A model generated the notes under the pieces. The model worked only from the letters and a program-made list of their open reading frames with translations, was not told the DNA's origin and searched no databases. Shown piece after piece: positions 9,122 through 17,132 of a DNA stretch of 64,000 nt. The position numbers and the translations under genes were made by a program. This DNA comes from JAJDXW01 sp965214795 (lineage in GTDB: Bacteria; Pseudomonadota; Gammaproteobacteria; HK1). The stretch's first letter is position 1. Every line of letters begins with the position of its first letter. The DNA is taken from contig OZ243976.1 of assembly GCA_965214795.1 (NCBI GenBank), positions 2,046,001-2,110,000 of the forward strand, written 5' to 3'.

Positions 9122-9389
9122 CGGCAGCGTGAAGCGACCCTGGCCCGGTGAAGCCCCGGTCATTGCATCGAGGGGAGGGGAGCGTTAGGTTTGCCGTGGC
9201 CCGGCCGGGGCCCACGGGTGTTCCCGGAAACGGTCCCTCGTGAACGTGGCGCAGCAGCGCCGTCGGCGGCACGACGCGGCCGCCGCCCGGAGACGACACG
9301 ACGAGGAGGTGGGACTTGACGCACACGAAGAATGCCCCCTCGCGCCGACCCCGGCCCGGTCGCCGGATCGAATTCGAGGTGCGGTCCTG

Positions 9390-11231
9390 ATGGTGGGGGG
9401 CCGCCCCTCGGGGTCCGGAGCGGGGTCTTCCGCCGGTGCCGCATCCGCCGGCGGGGCCGGAACGGAAAGCGAACGGCCGGCCGGGAGCCGGACGGAAGCC
9501 GGCGAGGAACCGGGCAAGGCCGGGGGCGGGGTATCGGGAGCCGCTTCCGGCTCGGTCCCCGCGAACCGGCGGGGCCGTCGGCGCGGGCGGGCGACCCCCA
9601 AGGGGCGGCAGGTCGACCCCCTGGCGAGCGCCGACATCCGCGCCCTCGTCGGCGAGGGGCCGCACCGGCGCGACCACCTCATCGAGCACCTCCACCTCGT
9701 TCAGGATCGCTTCGGGGCGCTCCACGCCCGGCATCTCGCGGCCCTCGCGGCCGAGCACCGCCTCGCCCAGGCGGAGGTCTACGAGGCCGCGACGTTCTAC
9801 GCCCACTTCGACATCGTGGCGGATGGCGCCGCCCCACCCCCGCCGCTTACCGTGCGGGTATGCGACAGCCTCTCCTGCGAACTTGCGGGCGCGGTCCGGC
9901 TCATGGCCGCCCTCGAGGCGGAATGCCCCGACGAGGTGCGCATCGTCCGCGCTCCCTGCATGGGGCGCTGCGATACCGCCCCGGCCGCGGAGGTCGGGCA
10001 CCGGCACGTCGACCACGCCACGCCCGAGTCCGTTCTCGCGGCGGCCGCGTCGGGGGATACCCATCCCCACGTTCCGGAATACGAGGACCACGACGCCTAC
10101 GTTGCGGGCGGGGGGTTCGCGGTGCTGGACGACTGCCGGGCGGGCCGGCGTACCGTGGACCAGACGGTGGACACCCTCGACGCGGCCGGCCTGCGCGGCC
10201 TCGGGGGGGCCGGATTCCCGACCGGACGCAAGTGGAGCATCGTCCGCTCCTATCCCGGCCCACGCCTCATGGCGGTGAACGCCGACGAGGGCGAGCCCGG
10301 CACCTTCAAGGATCGGTACTACCTCGAGCGCCGCCCCCACCGTTTCCTGGAGGGAGTCCTCATCGCCGCCTGGGCGGTCGAGGCGGAGACGGTCTACATC
10401 TACCTCCGCGACGAATACCCGGCGGTGCGCGAGATCCTCGCAGCCGAGATCGCACGCCTCGAACGCGAAGGCCGGCTCGGGACCTGCCACCTCGAGCTTC
10501 GGCGCGGGGCGGGGGCCTACATCTGCGGCGAAGAGTCGTCGATGCTCGAATCGATCGAGGGCAAGCGCGGCCTGCCGCGGCACCGGCCTCCCTACGTGGC
10601 GGAGGTCGGCCTCTTCGGGCGCCCGACCCTGGTGCAGAACGTGGAGACCCTGTACTGGGTGCCCGAGATCCTCGCCCGCGGCGCCGAATGGTTCGCCGGG
10701 GCGGGGCGGGGGGAGGCGAAGGGCCTTCGCAGCTACTCGGTCTCGGGCCGGGTGCGCGAGCCCGGAGTGAAGCTCGTGCCGGCCGGCACCACCGCCCGCG
10801 CGCTCGTCGAGGAGCACTGCGGCGGGATGCAGGGCGGCCACGCGTTCCGGGGCTATCTCCCGGGCGGCGCGTCGGGCGGCATCCTCCCCGCCTCGATGGC
10901 GGACCTTCCCCTCGAGTTCGGTTCGCTCGAGAAGCACGGGTGCTTCGTCGGTTCGCACGCGGTGGTGATCCTGAGCGACCGGGACGACATGTGCGCCGTC
11001 GCCCTCAACCTGATGCGCTTCTTCGAGGACGAGAGCTGCGGTCAGTGCACCCCGTGCCGGGTCGGCACCGAGAAGGCCGTCAAGCTGATGGAGCGGCCGG
11101 CGTGGGACGTGCCTCTCCTCGAGGAGCTGAGCCGCACCATGGCCGACGCCTCGATCTGCGGCCTCGGACAGGCCGCCGCCAACCCTCTCCTCAGCGTCCT
11201 GCGATACTTCCCGGAAGACGTCCCGGGCTGA
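9390..11231 (+). CDS. NuoE-NuoF fusion, NAD-dependent formate dehydrogenase beta-type subunit
   Basis: About 613 residues. After a low-complexity Gly/Ser/Arg leader, a NuoE-like helical and thioredoxin-like [2Fe-2S] domain has a Cys pair (RVCDSLSCE) and a second pair (APCMGRCDTAP). A NuoF-like domain follows with the NADH/FMN loops (GLRGLGGAGFPTGRKW, VNADEGEPGTFKDRYYLE, GAYICGEESSMLESIEG) and the [4Fe-4S] ligands (ESCGQCTPCRVGT and ASICGLG). It would pass electrons between NAD and a formate dehydrogenase or hydrogenase catalytic subunit. No fdsA, hoxH or other Nuo gene lies next to it. The ATG at 9390 has GAGGTG upstream; the start is uncertain because the leader is low-complexity. Confidence 0.76.
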   Translation: MVGGRPSGSGAGSSAGAASAGGAGTESERPAGSRTEAGEEPGKAGGGVSGAASGSVPANRRGRRRGRATPKGRQVDPLASADIRALVGEGPHRRDHLIEHLHLVQDRFGALHARHLAALAAEHRLAQAEVYEAATFYAHFDIVADGAAPPPPLTVRVCDSLSCELAGAVRLMAALEAECPDEVRIVRAPCMGRCDTAPAAEVGHRHVDHATPESVLAAAASGDTHPHVPEYEDHDAYVAGGGFAVLDDCRAGRRTVDQTVDTLDAAGLRGLGGAGFPTGRKWSIVRSYPGPRLMAVNADEGEPGTFKDRYYLERRPHRFLEGVLIAAWAVEAETVYIYLRDEYPAVREILAAEIARLEREGRLGTCHLELRRGAGAYICGEESSMLESIEGKRGLPRHRPPYVAEVGLFGRPTLVQNVETLYWVPEILARGAEWFAGAGRGEAKGLRSYSVSGRVREPGVKLVPAGTTARALVEEHCGGMQGGHAFRGYLPGGASGGILPASMADLPLEFGSLEKHGCFVGSHAVVILSDRDDMCAVALNLMRFFEDESCGQCTPCRVGTEKAVKLMERPAWDVPLLEELSRTMADASICGLGQAAANPLLSVLRYFPEDVPG

Positions 11232-11292
11232 TCGACACTTCACGCTGTCATCCAACGAGTCCGGGTCCGGAGGGGAGGGGTTGATCCGATAA

Positions 11293-11340
11293 GAACGAGT
11301 CACCATGGTGATTCATAGAGACTCTATCAGTGACTCGTTC
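11293..11340. promoter_or_regulatory. Inverted repeat upstream of the vapBC pair, probable operator
   Basis: The 11-base arms gaacgagtcac (11293-11303) and gtgactcgttc (11330-11340) are exact reverse complements, ending 13 bases before the antitoxin ATG. Ribbon-helix-helix antitoxins autoregulate by binding such sites, so this is a likely operator; that role is inferred. Confidence 0.45.
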
Positions 11341-11353
11341 CGAGGCGACAAGC

Positions 11354-11617
11354 ATGAACCAGCTCACGATAAGGGGCTTTGATGACGAACCGGCCCGCCG
11401 TATCCGGCAGCTCGCGAGCCGGGAAGGCATCTCGCTGAATCGGGCCGTGCCGAAGGTTCTCCGCCGGGGAGCCGGTCTGGGAGAACACAAGGGCGGAAGC
11501 GATACCGTGGGGGTTTCTCCGGATCATTTGATCGGTACCTGGACACGTGAGGAAGCGGCTGAGATGGATAGGGCTCTTGAGGATCTCTCCCACGTCGACG
11601 AGACCATGTGGAATTGA
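11354..11617 (+). CDS. vapB: VapB/FitA-type ribbon-helix-helix antitoxin
   Basis: 87 residues. The N-terminus (MNQLTIRGFDDEPARRIRQLA) matches FitA-like antitoxins, in which the RHH fold binds DNA and the C-terminal tail (GTWTREEAAEMDRALEDL) wraps and inhibits the PIN toxin. The start at 11354 was chosen over 11330 because the RHH strand begins there. It overlaps the downstream toxin by 10 bases, implying translational coupling. Expected to repress its own promoter through the inverted repeat just upstream. Confidence 0.77.
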   Translation: MNQLTIRGFDDEPARRIRQLASREGISLNRAVPKVLRRGAGLGEHKGGSDTVGVSPDHLIGTWTREEAAEMDRALEDLSHVDETMWN

Positions 11618-12012
11618 GAATTCTCCTGGACTCCAGCGCGTACTCGCACTTGAAGCGAGGGCATCACCGAGTCGCCGAACTCGTGCGCGCATCCGAGGAG
11701 GTCCTTCCGTCTCTCATCGTCATTGGCGAATTGCTTTACGGTTTCCGCAAGGGCTCCCGTCCGGAGAGGAACGTCCGTGAGCTCCATGCCTTCCTGGACA
11801 ACCCTCGTGTCACGATTGCGGCCATGAGTCTCACCACCGCGGATCGCTACTCGCGAATCGCGGCGTCGCTGCGGGCGAAGGGACGCCCCATTCCTTCGAA
11901 CGACATCCGGATTGCCGCACATGCAATGGAGACCGGGGCGGATCTCGTTTCGCATGATCGGCATTTCGAGGAGATCAGCGGGCTCGCCTGGATACACGTC
12001 CCCGCCGAGTGA
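11608..12012 (+). CDS. vapC: VapC-type PIN-domain ribonuclease toxin
   Basis: 134 residues with the PIN active-site acidic residues in order: Asp in ILLDSSAY, Glu in VIGELLYG, Asp in PSNDIRIAAHA, and Asp in VSHDRHFEEI. PIN toxins cleave RNA (often tRNA or rRNA) when the antitoxin is degraded. It starts at a GTG overlapping the antitoxin stop, the usual arrangement. The length is standard and all four acidic residues are present, so it looks active. A tRNA gene lies about 100 bases downstream, a common integration context, but no attachment site was found. Confidence 0.87.
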   Translation: MELRILLDSSAYSHLKRGHHRVAELVRASEEVLPSLIVIGELLYGFRKGSRPERNVRELHAFLDNPRVTIAAMSLTTADRYSRIAASLRAKGRPIPSNDIRIAAHAMETGADLVSHDRHFEEISGLAWIHVPAE

Positions 12013-12109
12013 TGTCATCATCGGACGAGATTCAGCCTTGGACGCCCTGGCACGCACGGCCCGGCCCTTGCCATCCGGTGCCCGGTGCGGGTATGGTTTG
12101 CGCCCTCCC

Positions 12110-12186
12110 GGCTACGTAGCTCAGTTGGTCAGAGCGCGGCACTCATAATGCTGAGGTCGGTGGTTCAAGTCCACCCGTAGCCACCA
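12110..12186 (+). tRNA. tRNA-Met (anticodon CAU), elongator type
   Basis: A complete cloverleaf: acceptor ggctacg pairs with cgtagcc (12176-12182), D arm gctc...gagc, anticodon stem cggca/tgctg around loop ctcataa with CAU at 12144-12146, T arm containing ggttcaagtcc, and an encoded CCA (12184-12186). The sequence resembles elongator tRNA-Met rather than initiator because the acceptor begins with a paired G. Confidence 0.93.
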
Positions 12187-12486
12187 CCCTATCCTTGGTT
12201 GACCGTTGTTTTCCCAGGCTTTGGCGACAGACACGCTAGCGGCGCAGCCTGGGTGTTCGCAGAAATCCCCGGCCGTTGTCCGGCGGTGGCGAGTGTCCTC
12301 GATGCGCGCACGTGCGGCCTCGAATGTGATCGGTACGTCGTGGTTCATCAAGTAAGCGATCGTCGCCCTCGCCATGGCCGGAGGACGGCACCGGAACCCG
12401 TGTCGAGCCCATGGACGCCTCCGAGCGCAACTCGCCACCAGCCCCTGCCGATCGAATGGCCGGGACAACGTCGTTGCCCCTCACGC
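12187..12486. other. No recognisable gene
   Basis: A 300-base stretch between the tRNA and the fumarase fragment. A minus-strand frame is open across part of it, but its C-terminal peptide is just the antisense of the tRNA, and nothing in the rest is recognisable. Confidence 0.4.
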
Positions 12487-12597
12487 GTGGAGATGGCGGT
12501 GCGGCGGATCGATGCCGAGGGCCTTCCCGCCTTCATCGTCGATGACAAGGGCAGTGATTTCTTCCGCGAGCTGCAGGGCGCCGGCGCCTTCCCGTGA
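12487..12597 (+). pseudogene. C-terminal fragment of class I (iron-sulfur) fumarate hydratase
   Basis: The frame reads VEMAVRRIDAEGLPAFIVDD and then KGSDFF before stopping. This resembles the extreme C-terminus of class I fumarases, which end in a DFPAFIxVDDKGNDFF-like motif. Only about 36 residues remain of a roughly 500-residue enzyme; the rest is absent upstream, where the tRNA lies. The stop overlaps the GTG of the glycosylase gene. Identification rests on a short motif and is moderately sure. Confidence 0.5.
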
Positions 12598-13118
12598 AAT
12601 CCCCCTTCGTCCTTCCCGACCTGTTGGAGCCTGGCGTGGTGACCGTGTTCTGCGGGAGTGCGGCGGGCGCGCGCTCGGCCCGGGTCGGCCATCCTTACGC
12701 GGGGCGGGGCAACCGGTTCTGGCCGATCCTCGCCGAGACCGGCCTCACCCCCCGGATCCTGGCCCCGCATGAAAGCGGGTTGCTTCCGGGCCTTGGCATC
12801 GGCCTCACCGACGTCAACAAGACAGAGTCCGGATCGGATGCGAGCCTCTCGGGGGAGGGCGACGACCCGGAAGCCCTTCGGGCCAAGATCGCCGCCGTTC
12901 GCCCTGCCCTGCTCGCCTTCGCCGGCAAACGGCCGGCCAAGGTGTTCCTGGGCGCCGTTTTCGGTATCGCCGAGTTCGGCTACGGCGTGCAGGAGACTCG
13001 CCTCGGCGAGACCGAGATCCACGTCCTGCCTTCGCCGTCCGGCCTCGCGATTCGCTGGTGGCGGCCGGAGTTCTGGCACCGCCTCGCCGACCGCCACCGG
13101 CAGGCGACAGGCGGATGA
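12594..13118 (+). CDS. mug: Mismatch-specific (G:T/U) DNA glycosylase, Mug/TDG family
   Basis: 174 residues. The uracil-DNA-glycosylase-superfamily motif 1 is seen in VVTVFCGSAAGARSA followed by GHPYAGRGNRFWP, with Asn-containing segment GLGIGLTDVNKTESGSD, and motif 2 in HVLPSPSGLA. Family 2 enzymes remove uracil, thymine or ethenocytosine opposite G in base-excision repair. GTG start, overlapping the stop of the fumarase fragment by 4 bases. Length is usual for bacterial Mug. It appears complete and alone, not in an obvious repair operon. Confidence 0.8.
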   Translation: MKSPFVLPDLLEPGVVTVFCGSAAGARSARVGHPYAGRGNRFWPILAETGLTPRILAPHESGLLPGLGIGLTDVNKTESGSDASLSGEGDDPEALRAKIAAVRPALLAFAGKRPAKVFLGAVFGIAEFGYGVQETRLGETEIHVLPSPSGLAIRWWRPEFWHRLADRHRQATGG

Positions 13119-13234
13119 GCGGGATCTGCATCTTCGGTGCCGTCGCTGTGGGCTCGCCGTAGGGAGAGCGTGCAACGACTTCCGCCAGCCTGTATCTTGG
13201 CAAGCCACCGGCCACCCGATGCGGACGGTGAGTC

Positions 13235-14308
13235 ATGGGAGACAAGCGACCGATGCCATCGATAGCGGCCGAAGCTCTGCACGACCTGACGAGACGCGTC
13301 CTGCTCGCCGCCGGCGCCGACGACCGCAACGCGAGCCGAGTCGCCGACGCCCTGGTGTCGTCGAACCTGAGCGGTGTCGACACCCACGGCGTCTTCCACC
13401 TGCCCCGGTACGTGAACGAGATCCGCGAAGGCATGTTCGTGCCGACTGCCTGGCCCGAGATCCTCGCCGAGACCCCGACGACCGCCCTGGTCTCCGGGAA
13501 CTGGACCTTCGGCCATGTGGCCGCCAAGTACGCCATGGAGGTCGCCATCGCCAAGGCCCGCGGCCAGAACGTGGCGACGGTCAGCCTGGTCAAGGCGATG
13601 CACATCGGTCGCGTGGGCGAGTACGCCGAAATGGCCGTGGCGAACGGCATGATCGCCCTTGTCTGGGCCTCCGGCTACGGAGCCGAGGCGCCTGTCGCCG
13701 TGCCGTTCGGAGGCCGAACACCGATCCTCCACACCAACCCGATCGCCATCGGCGTTCCCGCCGGCGAAGAGACCCCGATGGTCATGGACTTCGCCACGAC
13801 CAGGATCGCCGGCTCCAAGGTCAGAACCGCCCAACTGAAGGGCGAGCAGGTGCCGAGCGGCTGCCTGGTCGACAAGGACGGGAACCCCACCACCGACCCG
13901 TCCGGCTACCCGGCGGGCGGAGGCATGATCGCCTTCGGCGGCCACAAGGGCTACGCCTTCATGCTCGCAGACGAGTTCCTCGGCAGGGTGCTCGCCGGCG
14001 CCGACGGCCACCAGGAGGGCGAGCTCGGCGGCTCCCTCATGGGACGCCAGGGCGTCACCATGATCGTCCTCCGGGCCGACCTGTTCCAGCCCATGGCCGA
14101 CTTCGCCCGCTGCTCCGACGAGCTCAAGCGCCAAGTCAACGCCGTCCCGCCCGCCGCCGGCTTCGACGAAGTGCTGGTGCCCGGAGACCTCGAGGCCCGC
14201 GCCCGCGAAAAGCGCTCCCAAGAAGGCATCCCCCTCCCCGCCGAGGTCTGGCGGTCCCTGACGGACCTGGCCCAAGGCCTGGGGGTTTCCATACCACCAG
14301 TATCCTGA
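13235..14308 (+). CDS. Malate/L-lactate dehydrogenase family (Ldh2) oxidoreductase
   Basis: 357 residues of the NAD(P)-dependent Ldh2 family, distinct from classical Rossmann LDH/MDH. Characteristic segments: SNLSGVDTHGVFHLPRYV near residue 45 (with the catalytic His), GHVAAKYAMEVAIAKA, HTNPIAIGVPAGE, MVMDFATTRIAGSKV, and GGHKGYAFMLADEF. Members reduce or oxidise 2-oxo/2-hydroxy acids, for example sulfolactate, ureidoglycolate or 2,3-diketogulonate; the substrate is not evident here. Start at 13235 or at the in-frame ATG 13253. No clear operon partner. Confidence 0.86.
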   Translation: MGDKRPMPSIAAEALHDLTRRVLLAAGADDRNASRVADALVSSNLSGVDTHGVFHLPRYVNEIREGMFVPTAWPEILAETPTTALVSGNWTFGHVAAKYAMEVAIAKARGQNVATVSLVKAMHIGRVGEYAEMAVANGMIALVWASGYGAEAPVAVPFGGRTPILHTNPIAIGVPAGEETPMVMDFATTRIAGSKVRTAQLKGEQVPSGCLVDKDGNPTTDPSGYPAGGGMIAFGGHKGYAFMLADEFLGRVLAGADGHQEGELGGSLMGRQGVTMIVLRADLFQPMADFARCSDELKRQVNAVPPAAGFDEVLVPGDLEARAREKRSQEGIPLPAEVWRSLTDLAQGLGVSIPPVS

Positions 14309-14558
14309 CCCAAGCCGCTCGACTGTCGAAGTCAGGGCAGCGTGGGTTTCCTGACAACGTGCAACTATCGGCCATCCGAGCGCGCCGGCCTCGTCCTTCG
14401 CGGCAATCAGGAGCGCGAAGGGCGCGCGCCGCAGTGGTCGTTCGGGCCGCGTCGGCGTGGACCATGGAGAACTCGCCGAACGCCGAGGCCGCGGCGCCGT
14501 GAGGGAGGATCGGGGCCCATCAGAGATCCTGAACAGCTTCACCTGGGAGCAAGCAGCG
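14309..14558. other. No recognisable gene
   Basis: GC-rich spacer between two convincingly coding genes. Frames are open but show no recognisable motif. Confidence 0.35.
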
Positions 14559-15245
14559 GTGCAGGCGCACGAGGTCACGGCCATCACGATCGCGGAATAT
14601 GATCGCATGGCGGAGGCTTACCGCCGCGGCACCGCCGATCACGATGTCAGCCAGAACATCGCGGCCCTGCTCGAGGCAATCGACGGCGAGGCCCCCCACG
14701 TCATTCTCGATCTTGGCTGCGGGCCCGGTCGGGACCTGCGCCGCTTCGCTGCGCTCGGCCACGAGGCAGTCGGCCTGGACGGCTCGGTCGAGCTGGTCTC
14801 CATGGCGCGCGTAGGGACGGATTGCGAGGTGCTGCACCAGAACTTCCTTGCGCTCGAGCTGCCCCTCGCCCGCTTTGACGGGATCTTCGCGAACGCCTCG
14901 CTGTTCCACGTGCCGAGCAGCGAGCTCGCCCGCGTCCTCTTGGACCTTGCCGCGACCCTCAAGCCCGACGGCGCGCTGTTCTGCTCGAACCCGCGGGGCC
15001 GCAACGAAGAAGGGTGGGCCGGTGGGCGCTACGGCTGCTTCCACGACCTCGAAACCTGGCGAACGTACGTCACCGCGGCGGGGTTCCGAGAGCTGCACCA
15101 CTACTATCGCCCGCCCGGGCGGCCGCGGGCAGAGCAACCCTGGCTCGCCACGGTCTGGCGCAAGAGCCCGGGGAGGGGAAGGCGATCGGGCCCCGGAGCT
15201 TCGATCGCCGAGGTTGCGCCGTCGAGCCGTCCAACGGACAACTGA
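14559..15245 (+). CDS. Class I SAM-dependent methyltransferase
   Basis: About 228 residues. SAM-binding motif I is VILDLGCGPGRDLRRF, with motif II acidic Asp in AVGLDGSVELV and a later FDGIFANASLFHVP segment (motif IV region). YDRMAEAYRRGT before motif I is typical of UbiE/Tam-like small-molecule methyltransferases. A GTG at 14559 with GGGAG 9 bases upstream is the likely start; a longer frame opens at 14457. The last about 25 residues are Arg/Ser/Pro-rich and may be read-through into intergenic DNA. Substrate unknown. Confidence 0.72.
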   Translation: MQAHEVTAITIAEYDRMAEAYRRGTADHDVSQNIAALLEAIDGEAPHVILDLGCGPGRDLRRFAALGHEAVGLDGSVELVSMARVGTDCEVLHQNFLALELPLARFDGIFANASLFHVPSSELARVLLDLAATLKPDGALFCSNPRGRNEEGWAGGRYGCFHDLETWRTYVTAAGFRELHHYYRPPGRPRAEQPWLATVWRKSPGRGRRSGPGASIAEVAPSSRPTDN

Positions 15246-15316
15246 GGCGTTCGGGGCGGCGGCGGGTCCTCGATGCGTACCATCGCGAACGGGAACGCGC
15301 GGCGATATCGCAGGCA

Positions 15317-15426
15317 CTCATACGGAACCGCCTCCGGAGACCCGGGGCGGTGCACCGGGAGCCGATCCGGAATCCGAGGTGACCGTATCGGCCGGGCGTT
15401 GACGCCCGGTGGGTACGGCCTTCCCA
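15317..15426. repeat. Dispersed intergenic repeat, copy 1
   Basis: This block is clearly similar to 20876-20984, including ggtgcaccgggagc, ccgatccggaa and gccgggcgttgacgcccgg. It abuts the 3' ends of the methyltransferase and the hydroxyacid dehydrogenase genes. The gggcgttgacgcccgg core is a small hairpin. Confidence 0.55.
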
Positions 15427-15510
15427 GGTACGCGGCGTCCCCCCGCCCCGGACCGCGGGCGGGGGGTGCGGGGTGCCGCATGACCCGCTTCCGGGGGGCG
15501 GTCCGCGGGC

Positions 15511-16494
15511 TCAGAGCCCGCTTCGGGACCGGCCCAGCACCTCGGGGTTGACGAGATGTTCCGGCATCTCGCCGTTCAGCACCCGCACCGCTTCCTCGGC
15601 CGTGCGGCGCTCGAGCTCGATCGTCGAAGCCTGCGAGAAGAACGCGGTGTGGGGGGTGATGATGACGTTCTCGAGCGCGAGCAAGGGGTGGTCCGCGGGG
15701 GGCGGGGAGGTGCGCAGCACGTCGAGCCCTGCTCCGGCCAGATGACCGTCCGCGAGCGCGCGGGCCAGTGCCGCTTCGTCGATGATGCCGCCCCGGGCGC
15801 AGTTCACGACGATGGAGCCCGGTTTCATCATCGCGAGCTCTTCCGCCCCGATCATGCCCTCCGTCCCGGGAGTCAGCGGCGTGTGCACCGTAACGAACTC
15901 GGACCGCCGGAGAACCTCCTCGAGCGACGCAATCTCGACCCCGTCCACGGTCTGACCCGGCGCGAGCAACGGATCGCAGGCCACCCGCTCCATCCCGAAC
16001 GCCTCCGCCTTCGCGGCGACGGACCGTCCGATCCGGCCGAGCCCCACGATCCCCAAGGTCGCCCCCCTGGTGCGGTGCATCGGCCGGTCCAGCGCCACCG
16101 CCGACCAGCCGCCTGCCTTGACGGACCGGTCGTGGGGGACGAAACGGCGGTTGAGGGCGAGGATCATGCCAAGCGCGTGGTCGGCGACCTCGTCCATGCA
16201 GTAATCGGGGACATTGGTGACGACGATGCCGCACTCGGTGGCGGCCGGGAGATCGATGTTGTCCACCCCGATCCCGTACCGGCATGCGGCGACGCACTTC
16301 GCGGTGGCCCGGAGCACGGTGCCGGTGACCTTCGCGAAACAGAAGAGGATCACATCCACGTCGGCCGCGAGCCGGGCCAGGGTCTCCTCGGACGCATCCG
16401 GGGCCGCCGCCGGCTCGACTCCGGCCGCCCGCAGCACCTCGCTCTCGGTCTCGATGTCGGGCCACACGTAGTCGGTGATGAGCGCTTTCTTCAT
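15511..16494 (-). CDS. D-2-hydroxyacid dehydrogenase (C-terminal-binding-protein like)
   Basis: 327 residues. Rossmann NAD-binding motif is TLGIVGLGRIGRSVAAKAEAF; catalytic Arg in VVNCARGGIIDE, Glu following, and catalytic His in ENVIITPHTAFFS. N-terminal substrate domain includes CRYGIGVDNIDLPAA. Members of this family include phosphoglycerate, glyoxylate/hydroxypyruvate and formate dehydrogenases; the TPHTAFFS form is common in hydroxyacid dehydrogenases of the CtBP-like subgroup. ATG start with MKKALITDYVWPD. Complete length. Probably cytoplasmic, NAD(P)H-dependent. Confidence 0.9.
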   Translation of the reverse strand: MKKALITDYVWPDIETESEVLRAAGVEPAAAPDASEETLARLAADVDVILFCFAKVTGTVLRATAKCVAACRYGIGVDNIDLPAATECGIVVTNVPDYCMDEVADHALGMILALNRRFVPHDRSVKAGGWSAVALDRPMHRTRGATLGIVGLGRIGRSVAAKAEAFGMERVACDPLLAPGQTVDGVEIASLEEVLRRSEFVTVHTPLTPGTEGMIGAEELAMMKPGSIVVNCARGGIIDEAALARALADGHLAGAGLDVLRTSPPPADHPLLALENVIITPHTAFFSQASTIELERRTAEEAVRVLNGEMPEHLVNPEVLGRSRSGL

Positions 16495-16576
16495 GGATCG
16501 TCCCGCCGTCTTCCGGGGTCCGCGCGGTGGGCGAGGGGGGCCCTCATCCTGCTGTTCCCCTCTCGCTCGGCCACCG

Positions 16577-16771
16577 CGAGGTCGAGGCGGCGTACAGCTC
16601 GTCCCGGTGGCGCGCCGGATCGAGCGGCTCGAGACGGGCGTATCGCCCCTCGATCGGAATACGCTCGGGTGGCCGCGCGGGTCCCGAATCGGCCATCCGG
16701 GGGCCGATCGGCAGCCGGGTCTCGGGGTCGATCTCCCGGGGTACCTGGTTGTCGTGAACGCTACGGGTCAT
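16577..16771 (-). pseudogene. N-terminal fragment of a GNAT acetyltransferase
   Basis: Reads MTRSVHDNQVPREIDPETRL and then PIGPRMADSGPARPPER, LEPLDPARHRDELYAAS, after which similarity ends. It is a diverged copy of the first about 65 residues of the intact GNAT gene at 21105-21848. The acetyl-CoA-binding half is missing. It directly follows the RidA fragment. Confidence 0.7.
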
Positions 16772-16801
16772 TGAGGATTCTCCGCGCCCGCCACCCGGCC
16801 A

Positions 16802-17026
16802 CGGCAGGACGGCCGTCGCCTCGATCTCGACCTCGGCCCGATCCTCGACGAGCGCCACCACCTGCAACAAGCTCATGGCCGGGAAGCGCCGCCCGATGAC
16901 CTCCCGGTAAACCGCTCCGACGCCGGGCAGGTTCTGGAGGTATTCGTGCTTGTCGGTGACGAACCACGTGAGGCGGACCAGGTGCCGGGGTTCCGCTCCG
17001 GCCTCGGCGAGGATCGCGACAGTGAT
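16802..17026 (-). pseudogene. C-terminal fragment of RidA
   Basis: Encodes VAILAEAGAEPRHLVRLTWF through VEIEATAVLP, a diverged copy of the C-terminal 75 residues of the RidA gene at 23160-23564. The N-terminal half, including the enamine-binding pocket, is absent. RidA and GNAT fragments are adjacent in the order ridA-GNAT, suggesting that the two genes were once neighbours in an operon. Confidence 0.75.
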
Positions 17027-17132
17027 GGATATATGCCCCATTCGATTTCGTAGATGGCTTCCGGGTCCGCGCGGGAGGGCTCCGGTTGTCGCAGGGACCG
17101 GGATTGTCGCAGGGACTGGGCTGCACTACGAC

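Larger units (their letters stand above)
8622..9389. other. Repeat-rich intergenic region
   Basis: I see no convincing gene in the first 600 bases. It holds a duplicated gggactctatc (8689-8708), a block (about 8750-8925) whose reverse complement resembles 51880-51995, and REP-like palindromes at 8958-8983 and 9066-9121. The last about 150 bases could encode a longer N-terminus for the downstream gene but look like low-complexity Arg/Gly coding. Confidence 0.5.

Noticed and set aside
9390..11231. Interpretation as part of respiratory complex I
   Set aside because: No other nuo gene is nearby and the fused NuoE-NuoF layout and SICGLGQAAANP tail fit formate dehydrogenase or hydrogenase diaphorase subunits better.
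8706..11306. 866-residue open frame antisense to the NuoE-NuoF gene
   Set aside because: Arg/Gly/Ala-biased and without motifs; it is the shadow frame of a clearly coding, motif-rich gene in high-GC DNA.
12121..12468. Minus-strand frame ending in a VDLNHRP peptide
   Set aside because: That peptide is the antisense translation of the tRNA-Met gene and is a well-known annotation artefact.
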